From a virus: DNA of 33,754 bases. A model generated the notes under the pieces. That model searched no databases. It was not told the DNA's origin and saw nothing but the letters and a program-made list of their open reading frames with translations. The stretch covers positions 1 through 33,754 of IMG/VR virus record IMGVR_UViG_3300017917_001233; one strand, written 5' to 3'. Both the position numbers and the translations under genes were made by a program. Of this stretch, positions 7,096-13,738 are shown in pieces (the first letter of the stretch is position 1; every line of letters begins with the position of its first letter).

Positions 7096-7670
7096 TCAAT
7101 TCGGTGAGTTGGATCCATCCATAACTTAGCAAGTTTACCTCGCAAACGATTTATTTCAGAAACAATCTCAGCCTGCTCTTTGAGTAACTGTGTGTTACTC
7201 TCAAAAAGATTTGGTGTCGGAACTTCAATTAATGCCGTCCTTTCACCATTTCCTCTTGACTTTGTTTTCAGTCCATGCTTATTAGCAATGTGCTGAATAA
7301 CTCTATTTTGTTCAATACAGTGCATGTATAATTCAGGTACTTGATGAAATTTTGCCCATGTAAGCATTTCAACAATCAATTTATTGGCTATACCTTGTTG
7401 TTGAAATTCTTTGTCTACACTTACAGCAAGTTCCCAAGAACCATCTTCATTTTTTGCCATATGTCCCCAACCAACTCTGGTATCATCAGTTCTAGCGTAC
7501 CACAACTCATGGTCTCGTGGATGATAGCACATGTTCAATGCTATTTGATCTATATTGTAATCACTGATGTTATATCCAAATCTAGAGTAGCGGTCTTCTG
7601 GGCTAAGATTTTTTAAATGCCTAGCATAGTCCGCTACTTTATAGATGTTGGTATGGACGTAAGTAATCAT
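7092..7670 (-). CDS. GNAT-family N-acetyltransferase
   Basis: 192 aa. The GNAT core is visible: SWELAVSVDKEFQQQGIANK has the beta-4 strand and the acetyl-CoA pyrophosphate loop (QQQGIA in place of Q/RxxGxG/A), followed by helix 3 and LYMHCIEQNRVIQHIANKHG, where N/V/I contacts precede helix 4. A C-terminal coiled segment (LLKEQAEIVSEINRLRGKLA) lies outside the domain. Substrate unknown. The start ATG overlaps the stop of the 29-aa gene. Family confident. Confidence 0.8.
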   Translation of the reverse strand: MITYVHTNIYKVADYARHLKNLSPEDRYSRFGYNISDYNIDQIALNMCYHPRDHELWYARTDDTRVGWGHMAKNEDGSWELAVSVDKEFQQQGIANKLIVEMLTWAKFHQVPELYMHCIEQNRVIQHIANKHGLKTKSRGNGERTALIEVPTPNLFESNTQLLKEQAEIVSEINRLRGKLAKLWMDPTHRID

Positions 7671-7756
7671 ACCTTGTATTTATTGGCACGATACTTTTTA
7701 GATTCTTGTAATCCTTCAAGTAACGCTAACAAAAATTTTTTTATTTTTGTAATCAT
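7667..7756 (-). CDS. 29-aa basic amphipathic peptide
   Basis: MITKIKKFLLALLEGLQESK followed by KYRANKYKV. It has a GAAGG SD about six bases before the ATG, its start overlaps the stop of the 54-aa gene (TTATGA), and its stop overlaps the start of the acetyltransferase (TATGAT). Double coupling in so short a frame supports it as real. One amphipathic helix with a basic tail suggests membrane-surface or nucleic-acid contact, which is inference only. Confidence 0.5.
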   Translation of the reverse strand: MITKIKKFLLALLEGLQESKKYRANKYKV

Positions 7757-7917
7757 AAGAAACCTTCTTTCATTTTTGACATTTCGTATTCACGTGTCAT
7801 TTTTTCTACATCATATGTACTTTGTGGAAATCTAGAAATGATGTATCTTTCTAGTTCGTGTCCGTAACTATTGTGTTTAAAGAGGCTTCTTAAAGCCTCT
7901 ATGATAGAGGCTAACAT
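7753..7917 (-). CDS. 54-aa hypothetical protein with structured 5' coding region
   Basis: MLASIIEALRSLFKHNSYGH followed by ELERYIISRFPQSTYDVEKM and a Met/Glu/Lys-rich tail. SD AAAGGGAAG lies within the last codons of the upstream gene. The first 12 codons encode two mutually exclusive hairpins (7881-7914), one of them terminator-like, so expression may be attenuated. I do not recognise the family. Confidence 0.55.
   Translation of the reverse strand: MLASIIEALRSLFKHNSYGHELERYIISRFPQSTYDVEKMTREYEMSKMKEGFL
7881..7914 (-). promoter_or_regulatory. Overlapping alternative hairpins (attenuator-like)
   Basis: Reading the minus strand: AGCCTCTA-TCA-TAGAGGCT forms an 8-bp stem, and AGAGGCTT-TAAG-AAGCCTCT forms another 8-bp stem using the same central AGAGGCT. 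The second is followed by TTTAAAC, a short U-tract. The two cannot form together, the arrangement of a terminator/antiterminator pair. It lies just after the end of the 7919-8191 gene. Confidence 0.5.
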
Positions 7918-7918
7918 A

Positions 7919-8191
7919 TTACTTCCCTTTCTTAGCGCATGCGGCTGTAGGGAAATATTCAGCTAGTTTCTTAGTGAAGTTAACGTATGGAGTACGATCG
8001 GTTAGAATTTCACCTGTCTTAGTGACAGCTTCTGTACCGGCATTAATAGCAGACTTTGTGTATGCGGTTTGAGCATCAACAAAGTTGTTTAGTACTTTTT
8101 GGAATTCATCGTGTTGAACGAACGTAGAAACGAATTGTTTCTTAGCGTTTTGAATAGTATCGACGGCTTGGAAAGCGTATTGATTAAACAT
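7919..8191 (-). CDS. Phasin-like helical protein, 90 aa
   Basis: MFNQYAFQAVDTIQNAKKQF ... VLNNFVDAQTAYTKSAINAG. The aromatic-poor, Ala/Thr-rich amphipathic helix with FVDAQTAYTKS resembles the phasin family, proteins that coat polyhydroxyalkanoate granules in bacteria. It is shorter than typical host phasins (about 150-190 aa). SD AGGAG precedes the ATG and a late-promoter-like GCATAAATA lies about 57 bases upstream, so it may be expressed late and abundantly. Alternative: a small structural or scaffold-like helical protein. Phasin assignment is tentative. Confidence 0.5.
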   Translation of the reverse strand: MFNQYAFQAVDTIQNAKKQFVSTFVQHDEFQKVLNNFVDAQTAYTKSAINAGTEAVTKTGEILTDRTPYVNFTKKLAEYFPTAACAKKGK

Positions 8192-8247
8192 ATTTTTTCT
8201 CCTGTGTGTAATGTGTTTAAGTGAGTTTTTAAACAGAACTCTAACTG

Positions 8248-8255
8248 TATTTATG
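8248..8255 (-). promoter_or_regulatory. T4-type late-promoter-like element CATAAATA
   Basis: CATAAATA preceded by G (8256). T4 late promoters use TATAAATA as an extended -10. RNA would begin near 8242, leaving a leader of about 50 bases before the phasin-like gene, with AGGAG near its end. The element overlaps the end of the start-less frame at 8257-8460. Confidence 0.5.
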
Positions 8256-8256
8256 C

Positions 8257-8460
8257 CTAAGACATTTTATTATAATGTATTTCTCTGTATTTTTCTAGAG
8301 CCTTGAGTCTAATGAAGGCTAATCTAATTTTTACATAGTCAGAAATATCATTATCCGGATCTTCGAAATCATACTTTCTACGATATACCGGAAGTATATC
8401 CTCATCGCTAATAGTTAGATTTGGGTCTCCACCATTAACGATGAGTGATTTTCTTAATGG
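8257..8460 (-). CDS. Protein-like reading frame without a canonical start codon, at least 67 aa
   Basis: The frame reads PLRKSLIVNGGDPNLTISDE, DILPVYRRKYDFEDPDNDIS, DYVKIRLAFIRLKALEKYRE, IHYNKMS and a stop. The composition is that of a real phage protein: ordered acidic stretch, then a basic helix. There is no in-frame ATG, GTG or TTG between the last in-frame stop, which lies inside the upstream gene, and this region; only a CTG at about 8493 is available. It may be started from a rare codon, fused by +1 frameshift to the upstream gene at 8462-8704, or be a gene that lost its start. The range given is only the part beyond the upstream stop. Confidence 0.4.
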   Translation of the reverse strand, partial: PLRKSLIVNGGDPNLTISDEDILPVYRRKYDFEDPDNDISDYVKIRLAFIRLKALEKYREIHYNKMS

Positions 8461-8461
8461 A

Positions 8462-8704
8462 TTACTTCTTAGGAGCTTCGGCTTTGGAATCCTTGGCAGG
8501 TGCGCTTTTAGTGGCCTCTTTAGCTTGTTTGGCCTCGGCCTCCTTGTCTGCCTTCTTCTTAGCTAGTTTCATGTCACTAGCAGGAGCAGCTTGGGCAGCA
8601 GGTTGAGCAGCCGGTGCTGCTGGCGCAGCAGGAGCCTTAGCAGGTTCTGCGGCAAAAGCGGACACAGCAAAGAAACTTGCGATTAGAGTGGATAGTAATT
8701 TCAT
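8462..8704 (-). CDS. Exported Ala/Pro/Lys-rich low-complexity protein, 80 aa
   Basis: A Sec signal peptide (MKLLSTLIASFFAVSAFA, likely cleaved after AFA) is followed by a proline/alanine repeat region (APAAPAAPAAQPAAQAA) and a lysine/alanine/glutamate-rich tail ending KAEAPKK. Such proteins resemble small periplasmic, TolA- or histone-like bacterial proteins, and may be host-derived. SD AAAGGA precedes the ATG. A terminator lies just upstream, so it needs its own promoter, which I could not identify confidently. Downstream lies a start-less frame that could be its +1-frameshift extension. Function unknown. Confidence 0.6.
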   Translation of the reverse strand: MKLLSTLIASFFAVSAFAAEPAKAPAAPAAPAAQPAAQAAPASDMKLAKKKADKEAEAKQAKEATKSAPAKDSKAEAPKK

Positions 8705-8717
8705 TTTGATTTCCTTT

Positions 8718-8738
8718 AAAAAAACAGATTATATCTGT
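8718..8738 (-). terminator. Short AT-rich hairpin with U-tract, probable terminator
   Basis: ACAGAT-ATA-ATCTGT (8738-8724) followed by six T on the minus strand. The stem is weak (6 bp, AT-rich) but perfect and the U-tract is long. It lies 37 bases after the stop of the 57-aa gene. The 15-bp palindrome could alternatively be an operator. Confidence 0.5.
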
Positions 8739-8774
8739 AATATTATAACGCTTCAGGTATATAATCCGTTGACA

Positions 8775-8948
8775 TTAGCCGCCTCGGCCACTTCTCCGAA
8801 CTACAGATGGTCCACCAAAACCTTTGGATGGTTTTGGCATCTTTGCGTTACTATTTGAATTAGCATTGAATTGTTTACTAATATTGTTCTTTTTAGCTTC
8901 ATTAGCCATATTAACAAATGGATTTTTACTTTTCTTCGGTTCAGTCAT
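8775..8948 (-). CDS. 57-aa basic Asn/Lys/Gly-rich protein
   Basis: MTEPKKSKNPFVNMANEAKK, NNISKQFNANSNSNAKMPKP, SKGFGGPSVVRRSGRGG. Low-complexity, basic and probably disordered, with an Arg/Gly end. The start overlaps the upstream stop (ATGA at 8945-8948) with GAGGAAA before it. A nucleic-acid-binding or virion-associated role would fit the composition but is unproven. Last gene before the terminator at 8718-8738. Confidence 0.6.
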   Translation of the reverse strand: MTEPKKSKNPFVNMANEAKKNNISKQFNANSNSNAKMPKPSKGFGGPSVVRRSGRGG

Positions 8949-9340
8949 CGTTTCCTCTCTTTGGACAATTGTATATATCTGTCTATAGACCCGTATAAAT
9001 TAATTAGCATTGCGATCCTACTATCGTATACTCTTATAAAGGGCATCTTTTTACCATCAACTACCTTTACCTGTATATAGTAAGGGCATGGCATTTTTTT
9101 GTTAAGCTCTAACATATACTGAGTCCAGCTTAAAGTGACATTGCTATTTTTAAGCATAAAGTCAAAATCAAAATACTCAAAATCACAATTTCTAAAGGCA
9201 AGGTCTCCTGGATCAGTAAGGCGGAATCCGCCTTCTTTGCGGATATTTACCCACCACGTTTTTAATGCTTGCTCAAAAGTAAGATGTATGTCTGGCTTTT
9301 CTGCCAATATGATTCTAGTAAATTCTTCTTTACTACTCAT
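8945..9340 (-). CDS. Conserved phage hypothetical protein, 131 aa
   Basis: MSSKEEFTRIILAEKPDIHL, then FRLTDPGDLAFRNCDFEYFD, MPCPYYIQ and RVYDSRIAMLINLYGSIDRY. The order R-L-T-D-x-G, a D/E-Y-x-x-F segment, PYY and a C-terminal AMLxxLYGSIDxY is one I associate with a widespread small-protein family of T4-like phages of unknown function. A start at GTG 9352 is possible; the ATG at 9340 is preferred because it overlaps the end of the upstream gene. It overlaps the 57-aa gene by ATGA. Confidence 0.65.
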   Translation of the reverse strand: MSSKEEFTRIILAEKPDIHLTFEQALKTWWVNIRKEGGFRLTDPGDLAFRNCDFEYFDFDFMLKNSNVTLSWTQYMLELNKKMPCPYYIQVKVVDGKKMPFIRVYDSRIAMLINLYGSIDRYIQLSKERKR

Positions 9341-9626
9341 CTGGATAAACACGTGTGCCGCTGTTCATAAACACCACTGTGAATTTATCTGTTTTGAATT
9401 GTTTATTGAGTTTGCGGCAAAGATTTCTTGCGTGTCCTGGATTACTAAAGCTGGTCTTTTTGTATTTTGGTACAGCTTCATTATCTAGATAGTGCTGGCT
9501 CTTTAAATTAATAGGCTGACCATCATAAAAAACAGCCCATATGCCGGCAGCCTCGACTATCTGGTCGCACTTGTATGTAGTTTTATCTACTAGCTCTAAT
9601 AGGATTTTAGGTTGTGATCTGCTCAT
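9333..9626 (-). CDS. Conserved phage hypothetical protein, 97 aa
   Basis: MSRSQPKILLELVDKTTYKC, then GIWAVFYDGQPINLKSQHYL, then KKTSFSNPGHARNLCRKLNK and TVVFMNSGTRVYPD. The F-S-N-P-G-H-A-x-N-L-x-x-K-L-N segment followed by a short beta strand recurs in small phage proteins that I recognise only as conserved hypotheticals. It starts three bases after the previous stop and overlaps the next gene's start. Function unknown. Confidence 0.65.
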   Translation of the reverse strand: MSRSQPKILLELVDKTTYKCDQIVEAAGIWAVFYDGQPINLKSQHYLDNEAVPKYKKTSFSNPGHARNLCRKLNKQFKTDKFTVVFMNSGTRVYPDE

Positions 9627-9629
9627 AAG

Positions 9630-9821
9630 TTACCATTTTCCACCATTTACTACTACTTCGATAACTTCGTTGGAGTTAGATTTTTGTTCAGATTTGTCTA
9701 CCAGTAGTTTTAATATTTCGTCACGCAATTCTTTTGCGTCAGTAATCGGCATTAGTAACTCACGAACTTGCCTAGCTTCGCAGGCCGCAACTTTGTCAAC
9801 GAATTTTTTAATTTGGCTCAT
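9630..9821 (-). CDS. 63-aa helical hypothetical protein
   Basis: MSQIKKFVDKVAACEARQVR, ELLMPITDAKELRDEILKLL, then a short strand-like end (NEVIEVVVNGGKW). Charged helices dominate. There is no SD; instead GCATAAATA ends four bases before the ATG, an arrangement also seen at 29900. The gene is expected to be in the operon that continues from 10275. No family recognised. Confidence 0.6.
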   Translation of the reverse strand: MSQIKKFVDKVAACEARQVRELLMPITDAKELRDEILKLLVDKSEQKSNSNEVIEVVVNGGKW

Positions 9822-9825
9822 ACTT

Positions 9826-9833
9826 TATTTATG
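9826..9833 (-). promoter_or_regulatory. Late-promoter-like element CATAAATA next to a start codon
   Basis: GCATAAATA at 9834-9826, four bases before the ATG of the 63-aa gene. By T4 geometry RNA would start at about the first base of that ATG. Confidence 0.4.
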
Positions 9834-10275
9834 CTACTTTTATTTCGCTTTCTGACATAAAAGGACCTACATAATCGTAACGTTGAATAAAAATGTATTT
9901 AGGACAGAAAACGTTTACATATTCATCATTCTGTTTGATGGCAAACCATCCAGCAACATGATAGCATTTGCTTTTTGGTGTTTTAGTATAGATGTGTAGT
10001 TTTCTCTTTACATCATAATAACTATTATAGATTTTATCGCCAGTGGTCGGGTATGTAGCGAAAGATGGAGGTTTAGGAGGATTGATTTTTCCAACCCTCT
10101 GAAATTCAATTTTCTTTAGTTTACTGATGGTATTAGTACTATCATAGGTTTCAATTTTATCATCCATCTTAACCTGATATTCAGTACCCTCAGCAATCAC
10201 GTTGCCGATTTTCTTTTTACCATCTGTAATAACCCAATATTGGTCTTTGATAATAGGTTTAGCTACTAGATTCAT
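9829..10275 (-). CDS. Hypothetical protein, 148 aa, beta-rich
   Basis: MNLVAKPIIKDQYWVITDGK, repeated short strands (KKIGNVIAEGTEYQVKMDDK), a Pro-rich linker (INPPKPPSFATYPTTGD) and CYHVAGWFAIKQNDEYVNVF near the end. SD AAGGA lies before the ATG. The two Cys are widely spaced and no metal site is evident. It overlaps the end of the upstream gene by 17 bases. I do not recognise a family; the composition suggests a compact, possibly SH3- or OB-like beta fold. Confidence 0.6.
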   Translation of the reverse strand: MNLVAKPIIKDQYWVITDGKKKIGNVIAEGTEYQVKMDDKIETYDSTNTISKLKKIEFQRVGKINPPKPPSFATYPTTGDKIYNSYYDVKRKLHIYTKTPKSKCYHVAGWFAIKQNDEYVNVFCPKYIFIQRYDYVGPFMSESEIKVA

Positions 10276-10729
10276 GTTTGTTATCCTTAGTTAATTCACA
10301 TACTAACAAGAAATGTTCGTATGCTTTTCTTACTGATGGATTAGACATTAACGTATTTGCCTCTTCCATCATAGCTTTTACACCTGCTTCCGCATAGTCA
10401 CGAATACTACCATAATTCAAATTGAAAAAATCATCACCAAATGCTTCCTTCATTTCATTCCAGGCTTTTCGCTGACGTTCAGTTATCGGTCTTTCTTTGG
10501 GCTTTGCTTCACTAGCTTTATGTATAGCTGTACAAATAGTATCTTCTGCTACTCGTCCAGCCGCAATCATAGCCGCGTAATTAGGATCAACATTATACCG
10601 CCGACTACTGCCTCCGGGATAAACGCAAACCAAGTGGCTACCTTTTGGGAAAGCATCCAAAAGTGTTTGGTCATACTCGTAAACAGGCTTGTACCGTTTC
10701 CCAACTTTTTCATAAAAAATCCTTTTCAT
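10259..10729 (-). CDS. Conserved phage hypothetical protein, 156 aa
   Basis: MKRIFYEKVGKRYKPVYEYD, then FPKGSHLVCVYPGGSSRRYN, DPNYAAMIAAGRVAED and a helical C-terminal half (ITERQRKAWNEMKEAFGDDF ... EHFLLVCELTKDN). The ATG at 10729 overlaps the upstream stop (ATGA), with GAAGAG about nine bases before it; the longer frame to 10747 is disfavoured. The basic N-terminus and GSSRRYN loop would suit nucleic-acid contact, but nothing specific is seen. Function unknown. Confidence 0.65.
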   Translation of the reverse strand: MKRIFYEKVGKRYKPVYEYDQTLLDAFPKGSHLVCVYPGGSSRRYNVDPNYAAMIAAGRVAEDTICTAIHKASEAKPKERPITERQRKAWNEMKEAFGDDFFNLNYGSIRDYAEAGVKAMMEEANTLMSNPSVRKAYEHFLLVCELTKDNKHESSS

Positions 10730-10953
10730 TTTGAAAACTCTTCCCAAAATAATTCACTATCTTTAACATACGCAACAGGCTTCAGCCAACCATTGTCAAT
10801 ACATTCTGCGATAATTTGCCTATAGGATTGAGGAGCACTATGACTGATTTCAAATCCTGCTCTCGGTGCTATAGTATTACCGTTCACTAGCATAAAGCCC
10901 TTTTCGCCTTTTCTAATTGTCCTAATACTTGAAGTTTGTACTTTAAATGTCAT
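10726..10953 (-). CDS. 75-aa conserved phage protein
   Basis: MTFKVQTSSIRTIRKGEKGF, MLVNGNTIAPRAGFEISHSA, then PQSYRQIIAECIDNGWLKPV and a short acidic end. The second half (helix, then NGWLKPVAYV) looks like a small helix-turn or winged element and is one I associate with other T4-like phage small proteins. It is coupled by ATGA on both sides. Function unknown. Confidence 0.65.
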   Translation of the reverse strand: MTFKVQTSSIRTIRKGEKGFMLVNGNTIAPRAGFEISHSAPQSYRQIIAECIDNGWLKPVAYVKDSELFWEEFSK

Positions 10954-11186
10954 CGCTTTAATTCATCAATAACCATCTGTTTTGCTCGGGCGTCTAATTC
11001 GGCATTTTGTTGTTCTAACATCAAAGGAGCAAACTGTTCTACATATTTGAATAATGCTTCTTTGCCGCAATCATTAAAATGATTATACTCGCCCTTTTTT
11101 CCAATGCTGGATTTATAATAATGTTCTTTATCATTCAGTATAGCCATGATACCAGCATATAGTTGCTTATGTAGAATGTTGCTCAT
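10950..11186 (-). CDS. 78-aa hypothetical protein
   Basis: MSNILHKQLYAGIMAILNDK, EHYYKSSIGKKGEYNHFNDC, then a helical end (QQNAELDARAKQMVIDELKR). The ATG at 11186 lies inside the end of the 5' nuclease gene with AAAGG about eight bases before it; the longer frame to 11261 runs through nuclease coding sequence without an SD. The aromatic/His-rich centre (HYYK, YNHFND) is notable. Family not recognised. Confidence 0.6.
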   Translation of the reverse strand: MSNILHKQLYAGIMAILNDKEHYYKSSIGKKGEYNHFNDCGKEALFKYVEQFAPLMLEQQNAELDARAKQMVIDELKR

Positions 11187-12180
11187 GTAGTTTGCCTTTA
11201 TACGGAGTATTAAGCCACTTAGCGTAAGTTTCAGCATTTTCAGAGATTTTTTGAAGTTCATATTTTCCGCAAAATTTCATAAAGTGAACACCCACTTGAA
11301 GCGTAATATTAACACGCACACCAGTGCGAATTGTTTCATCAACCTTATCTTTAATTTCCTGAGGTTGTGCTGTAAGGTCAATCAGTGTTTTATTGCGTTC
11401 GTAGCAATCACGCACCCGCTGTTCAACACCGTCGTGATCTACCCAACGTTGTAGCATGAAGTTATTCCATTTGAAGCCTTGCTTGTTACGGTCTTCGTAT
11501 GCCTCAATCATACCAACACGATTTTTAGAACCTTTTTCGGGAGCACGGGGATAGGCAGTAAACACGTTGTCAGTGCTGTCACCACGAATGATTTTCTTAA
11601 ACAACAGATATTGAGGATCTTCCAGAAGTTTGGGTTCTTTAGTTTTCTTGTCGATTATAGGCTTACCATTGTCCTTGAAATATCCTTCGAGGGTGATAAG
11701 TTCATTTGAGACTCCATTGTATTGGAACACGTTTGGAGCAATAAGCTGAACATAATCGGTATCAGAACTAATAATGTAATGCGTATCATTTGGATGAAGA
11801 TGGATGAAGCGGGCGATTAGGTCGTCAGCCTCAGCGTTTTCGTGACGCAACACACTGACGTTAGTTTTTTCACGGATAAACGTAGTGAATTGCTCATACG
11901 TTTCCCAGAACATTTTGTTCTCTTCCTGCTCAGCCTCAGTCATTGCCTGATTGGCAACAGCACGATTAGCTTTGTAGGGCTTGTAAAAGTCTTTGCGCCA
12001 AGAACGGCCCTCAAGACAAAAGACAACATGGTCAATGCCATACTTTCGTACAGCCATATTGACCGATGCTAGTGTAAGATGTAGTGCCATACCGACCTTT
12101 TCCCAAGGGTCACTGTTACGATTAGCAACGTGACGGGCACGAAAGAAAGTATTGGCTGTGTCAATGAGTGCGTATTTCAT
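11167..12180 (-). CDS. 5'-3' exonuclease / flap endonuclease (T4 RNase H-like)
   Basis: 337 aa PIN/FEN-type nuclease that removes RNA primers and 5' flaps from Okazaki fragments. The acidic metal-binding residues are in the expected order: Asp7 in MKYALIDTAN, ENAEADDLIARF (residues 114-125), SSDTDYVQL (138-146) and GDSTDNV (200-206), the start of the helix-hairpin-helix region. Lys/Arg-rich FYKPYKANR (65-73) fits the helical arch that threads the 5' end. A perfect promoter is upstream. There is no SD before the ATG (leader about 27 bases). Length suits the T4/T5 phage group. Confident. Confidence 0.88.
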   Translation of the reverse strand: MKYALIDTANTFFRARHVANRNSDPWEKVGMALHLTLASVNMAVRKYGIDHVVFCLEGRSWRKDFYKPYKANRAVANQAMTEAEQEENKMFWETYEQFTTFIREKTNVSVLRHENAEADDLIARFIHLHPNDTHYIISSDTDYVQLIAPNVFQYNGVSNELITLEGYFKDNGKPIIDKKTKEPKLLEDPQYLLFKKIIRGDSTDNVFTAYPRAPEKGSKNRVGMIEAYEDRNKQGFKWNNFMLQRWVDHDGVEQRVRDCYERNKTLIDLTAQPQEIKDKVDETIRTGVRVNITLQVGVHFMKFCGKYELQKISENAETYAKWLNTPYKGKLHEQHST

Positions 12181-12213
12181 ACGGGCATGTATCTATTCGA
12201 TTAATATGCGTAT

Positions 12214-12242
12214 ATTATACGACTATTTTGCGTTTTTGTCAA
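12214..12242 (-). promoter_or_regulatory. Perfect sigma-70 promoter for the 5' nuclease
   Basis: TTGACA at 12242-12237, 17-bp spacer, TATAAT at 12219-12214. The -35 box contains the stop codon of the upstream 150-aa gene. Confidence 0.88.
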
Positions 12243-12691
12243 CTGACCTCTGTCCTACCGTTACCCAAATCTCTTTGCTGGATATGACGCAAATCTCTGT
12301 TAGTTGGGTCAGCCTGTGCTTGTTCGTATACCTCAAGTGCTACATTTCGGCACACATCTTGGAACCACCGATCTACGATATCTCTGTCGGTGTCCTCTTT
12401 CTTTTTCATGTAACCAGCTTTAACTAGTCTAGCAATAAAGATTTCATTCCAATCTAGTTCAAACGCACCCTCATGTAGATTGTTTGGATTTAATTCTAAC
12501 CCAATGATGTTTATATAAGGTTCGCCCGCTTGTGTTGCTTTTTCTTTAGCAGATATTTCAACTTTTGGCTCTTTTGGCTTGCGCGGTTTTTTTACTTTAG
12601 GTGTTGCTGGTGTTTTCTTTGCTTCAGGTAATACTTGATCCTCTGGCAAAGTGTCTTTATTTTTTCCAAATAGTTTATCCAATAATCCCAT
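12239..12691 (-). CDS. Conserved T4-like phage protein, 150 aa, basic linker plus helical domain
   Basis: MGLLDKLFGKNKD is followed by a Lys/Pro-rich disordered linker (TPATPKVKKPRKPKEPKVE) and a compact C-terminal domain: INIIGLELNP, ELDWNEIFIARLVKAGY, then DIVDRWFQDVCRNVALEVYE and ADPTNRDLRHIQQRDLGNGR ending TEVS. I recall this C-terminal domain in cyanophage and other T4-like phage hypotheticals. The start at 12691 has GAG eight bases upstream; four more residues are possible. A candidate promoter sits at 12745-12773. Function unknown. Confidence 0.7.
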   Translation of the reverse strand: MGLLDKLFGKNKDTLPEDQVLPEAKKTPATPKVKKPRKPKEPKVEISAKEKATQAGEPYINIIGLELNPNNLHEGAFELDWNEIFIARLVKAGYMKKKEDTDRDIVDRWFQDVCRNVALEVYEQAQADPTNRDLRHIQQRDLGNGRTEVS

Positions 12692-13703
12692 ATTTTTTCT
12701 CATAAAGTTTTATGCTAGCAAGATTCTTAGCCTTGCTTTCGCACATGATATCAAAGTGTTCATTGAATGTCAATGCCCAATCGTTGACAGCATCATTCCA
12801 ATAGTAGTCACTATGGGCACGTAATTTTTGCTTGTTATGACCTGCCTCCATCAACGCATCACGGGCGGGAAGGGCGTCTCGGGCATGGTCAACAAGTATG
12901 TCTTCCCTACTGACAGAATAATGGCAAGCAGGACGAATGCCACGCCAACTATCAATAACCTTTTTAACGCGGTCATCAGTAGGCTGAATGTATTCTCCAC
13001 TGTTAACCCAGTGGTGATGTATGTCCAATACGATTGGAACAAGGTCGCTAATTTGTAGGCAAGTTTCAAGATCATGTGTCATTTCCTCGTTTTCGATAGT
13101 CAGGCTATTTCGTGCCTCGGGACTAAGCCGAGTATATGCTTTACGAATACCATCAGGGCCCTGACGACCACTGATGTGTACATTGATTTTAATATCCTGA
13201 AAATTCTTACCATAGCCCATCCAGCGAGCCATATCTACGTGGTATTCAAATTCTTCGATACTTTGATTTACAACCTCTTCTCGGTCGCTAGCCAATACTA
13301 CAAATTGATCGGGATGAAAACTTACACGCACATCATTAGCACGGGCAGTTTCGCCTAGTGGTCTGAACCAATGTTCAAGTAGATTTTGAATATCAGTGGA
13401 TTTCCAAAAGTCACGATAATCTTTGTGTGTGTAGAAACTTAGCATGTCACTGGTGATACGCAACATACGTAACTGTGGGGGGAGGGTAGCAACTTTCTTA
13501 ATAAGGTTGTGTGTATTCATGATGTTGGTCTTAGCAACATCAATGATTTTTTCCTCAACCTTAGCACGTGGATTGCGATTAGCCCACGCTAGTGTAGTAC
13601 CACCGGTGTTCAGGCCCTCAGCACTGGCGATCTCGCCCTTTTTGTTAATCTCTGCCCACTTACAAGCAAAGCCGATACGTTTGATAGTTGGATTGAATGT
13701 CAT
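12675..13703 (-). CDS. uvsE: UV damage endonuclease (UvdE/UvsE family)
   Basis: 342 aa TIM-barrel metal-dependent repair enzyme that nicks DNA 5' of UV photoproducts. Family marks: RIGFACK at residues 11-17, MLRITSDMLSFYTHKD, VRVSFHPDQFVVLAS with a metal-binding His, INVHISGRQG, SLTIENEE, PIVLDIHHHWVN with the His cluster, and RAHSDYYW near the end. Nearly all metal ligands expected for the family are present. It starts with RIGFACK close to the N-terminus as usual, so the ATG at 13703 is right although no SD precedes it. Repair by UvdE in phages complements or replaces T4 DenV. Confident. Confidence 0.92.
   Translation of the reverse strand: MTFNPTIKRIGFACKWAEINKKGEIASAEGLNTGGTTLAWANRNPRAKVEEKIIDVAKTNIMNTHNLIKKVATLPPQLRMLRITSDMLSFYTHKDYRDFWKSTDIQNLLEHWFRPLGETARANDVRVSFHPDQFVVLASDREEVVNQSIEEFEYHVDMARWMGYGKNFQDIKINVHISGRQGPDGIRKAYTRLSPEARNSLTIENEEMTHDLETCLQISDLVPIVLDIHHHWVNSGEYIQPTDDRVKKVIDSWRGIRPACHYSVSREDILVDHARDALPARDALMEAGHNKQKLRAHSDYYWNDAVNDWALTFNEHFDIMCESKAKNLASIKLYEKKYGIIG
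12745..12773 (-). promoter_or_regulatory. Candidate sigma-70 promoter inside uvsE
   Basis: TTGACA at 12773-12768, 17-bp spacer, TATCAT (5/6) at 12750-12745, 54 bases before the 150-aa gene. It is within coding sequence, so chance occurrence is possible. Confidence 0.4.
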
Positions 13704-13709
13704 GCTGAT

Positions 13710-13738
13710 AGTCTAACAGAAGCTGGATTAATTGTCAA
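13710..13738 (-). promoter_or_regulatory. Probable sigma-70 promoter for uvsE
   Basis: TTGACA at 13738-13733, 17-bp spacer, TAGACT (4/6) at 13715-13710. Only six bases separate the -10 box from the ATG, so the transcript would be leaderless or nearly so. Confidence 0.6.
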
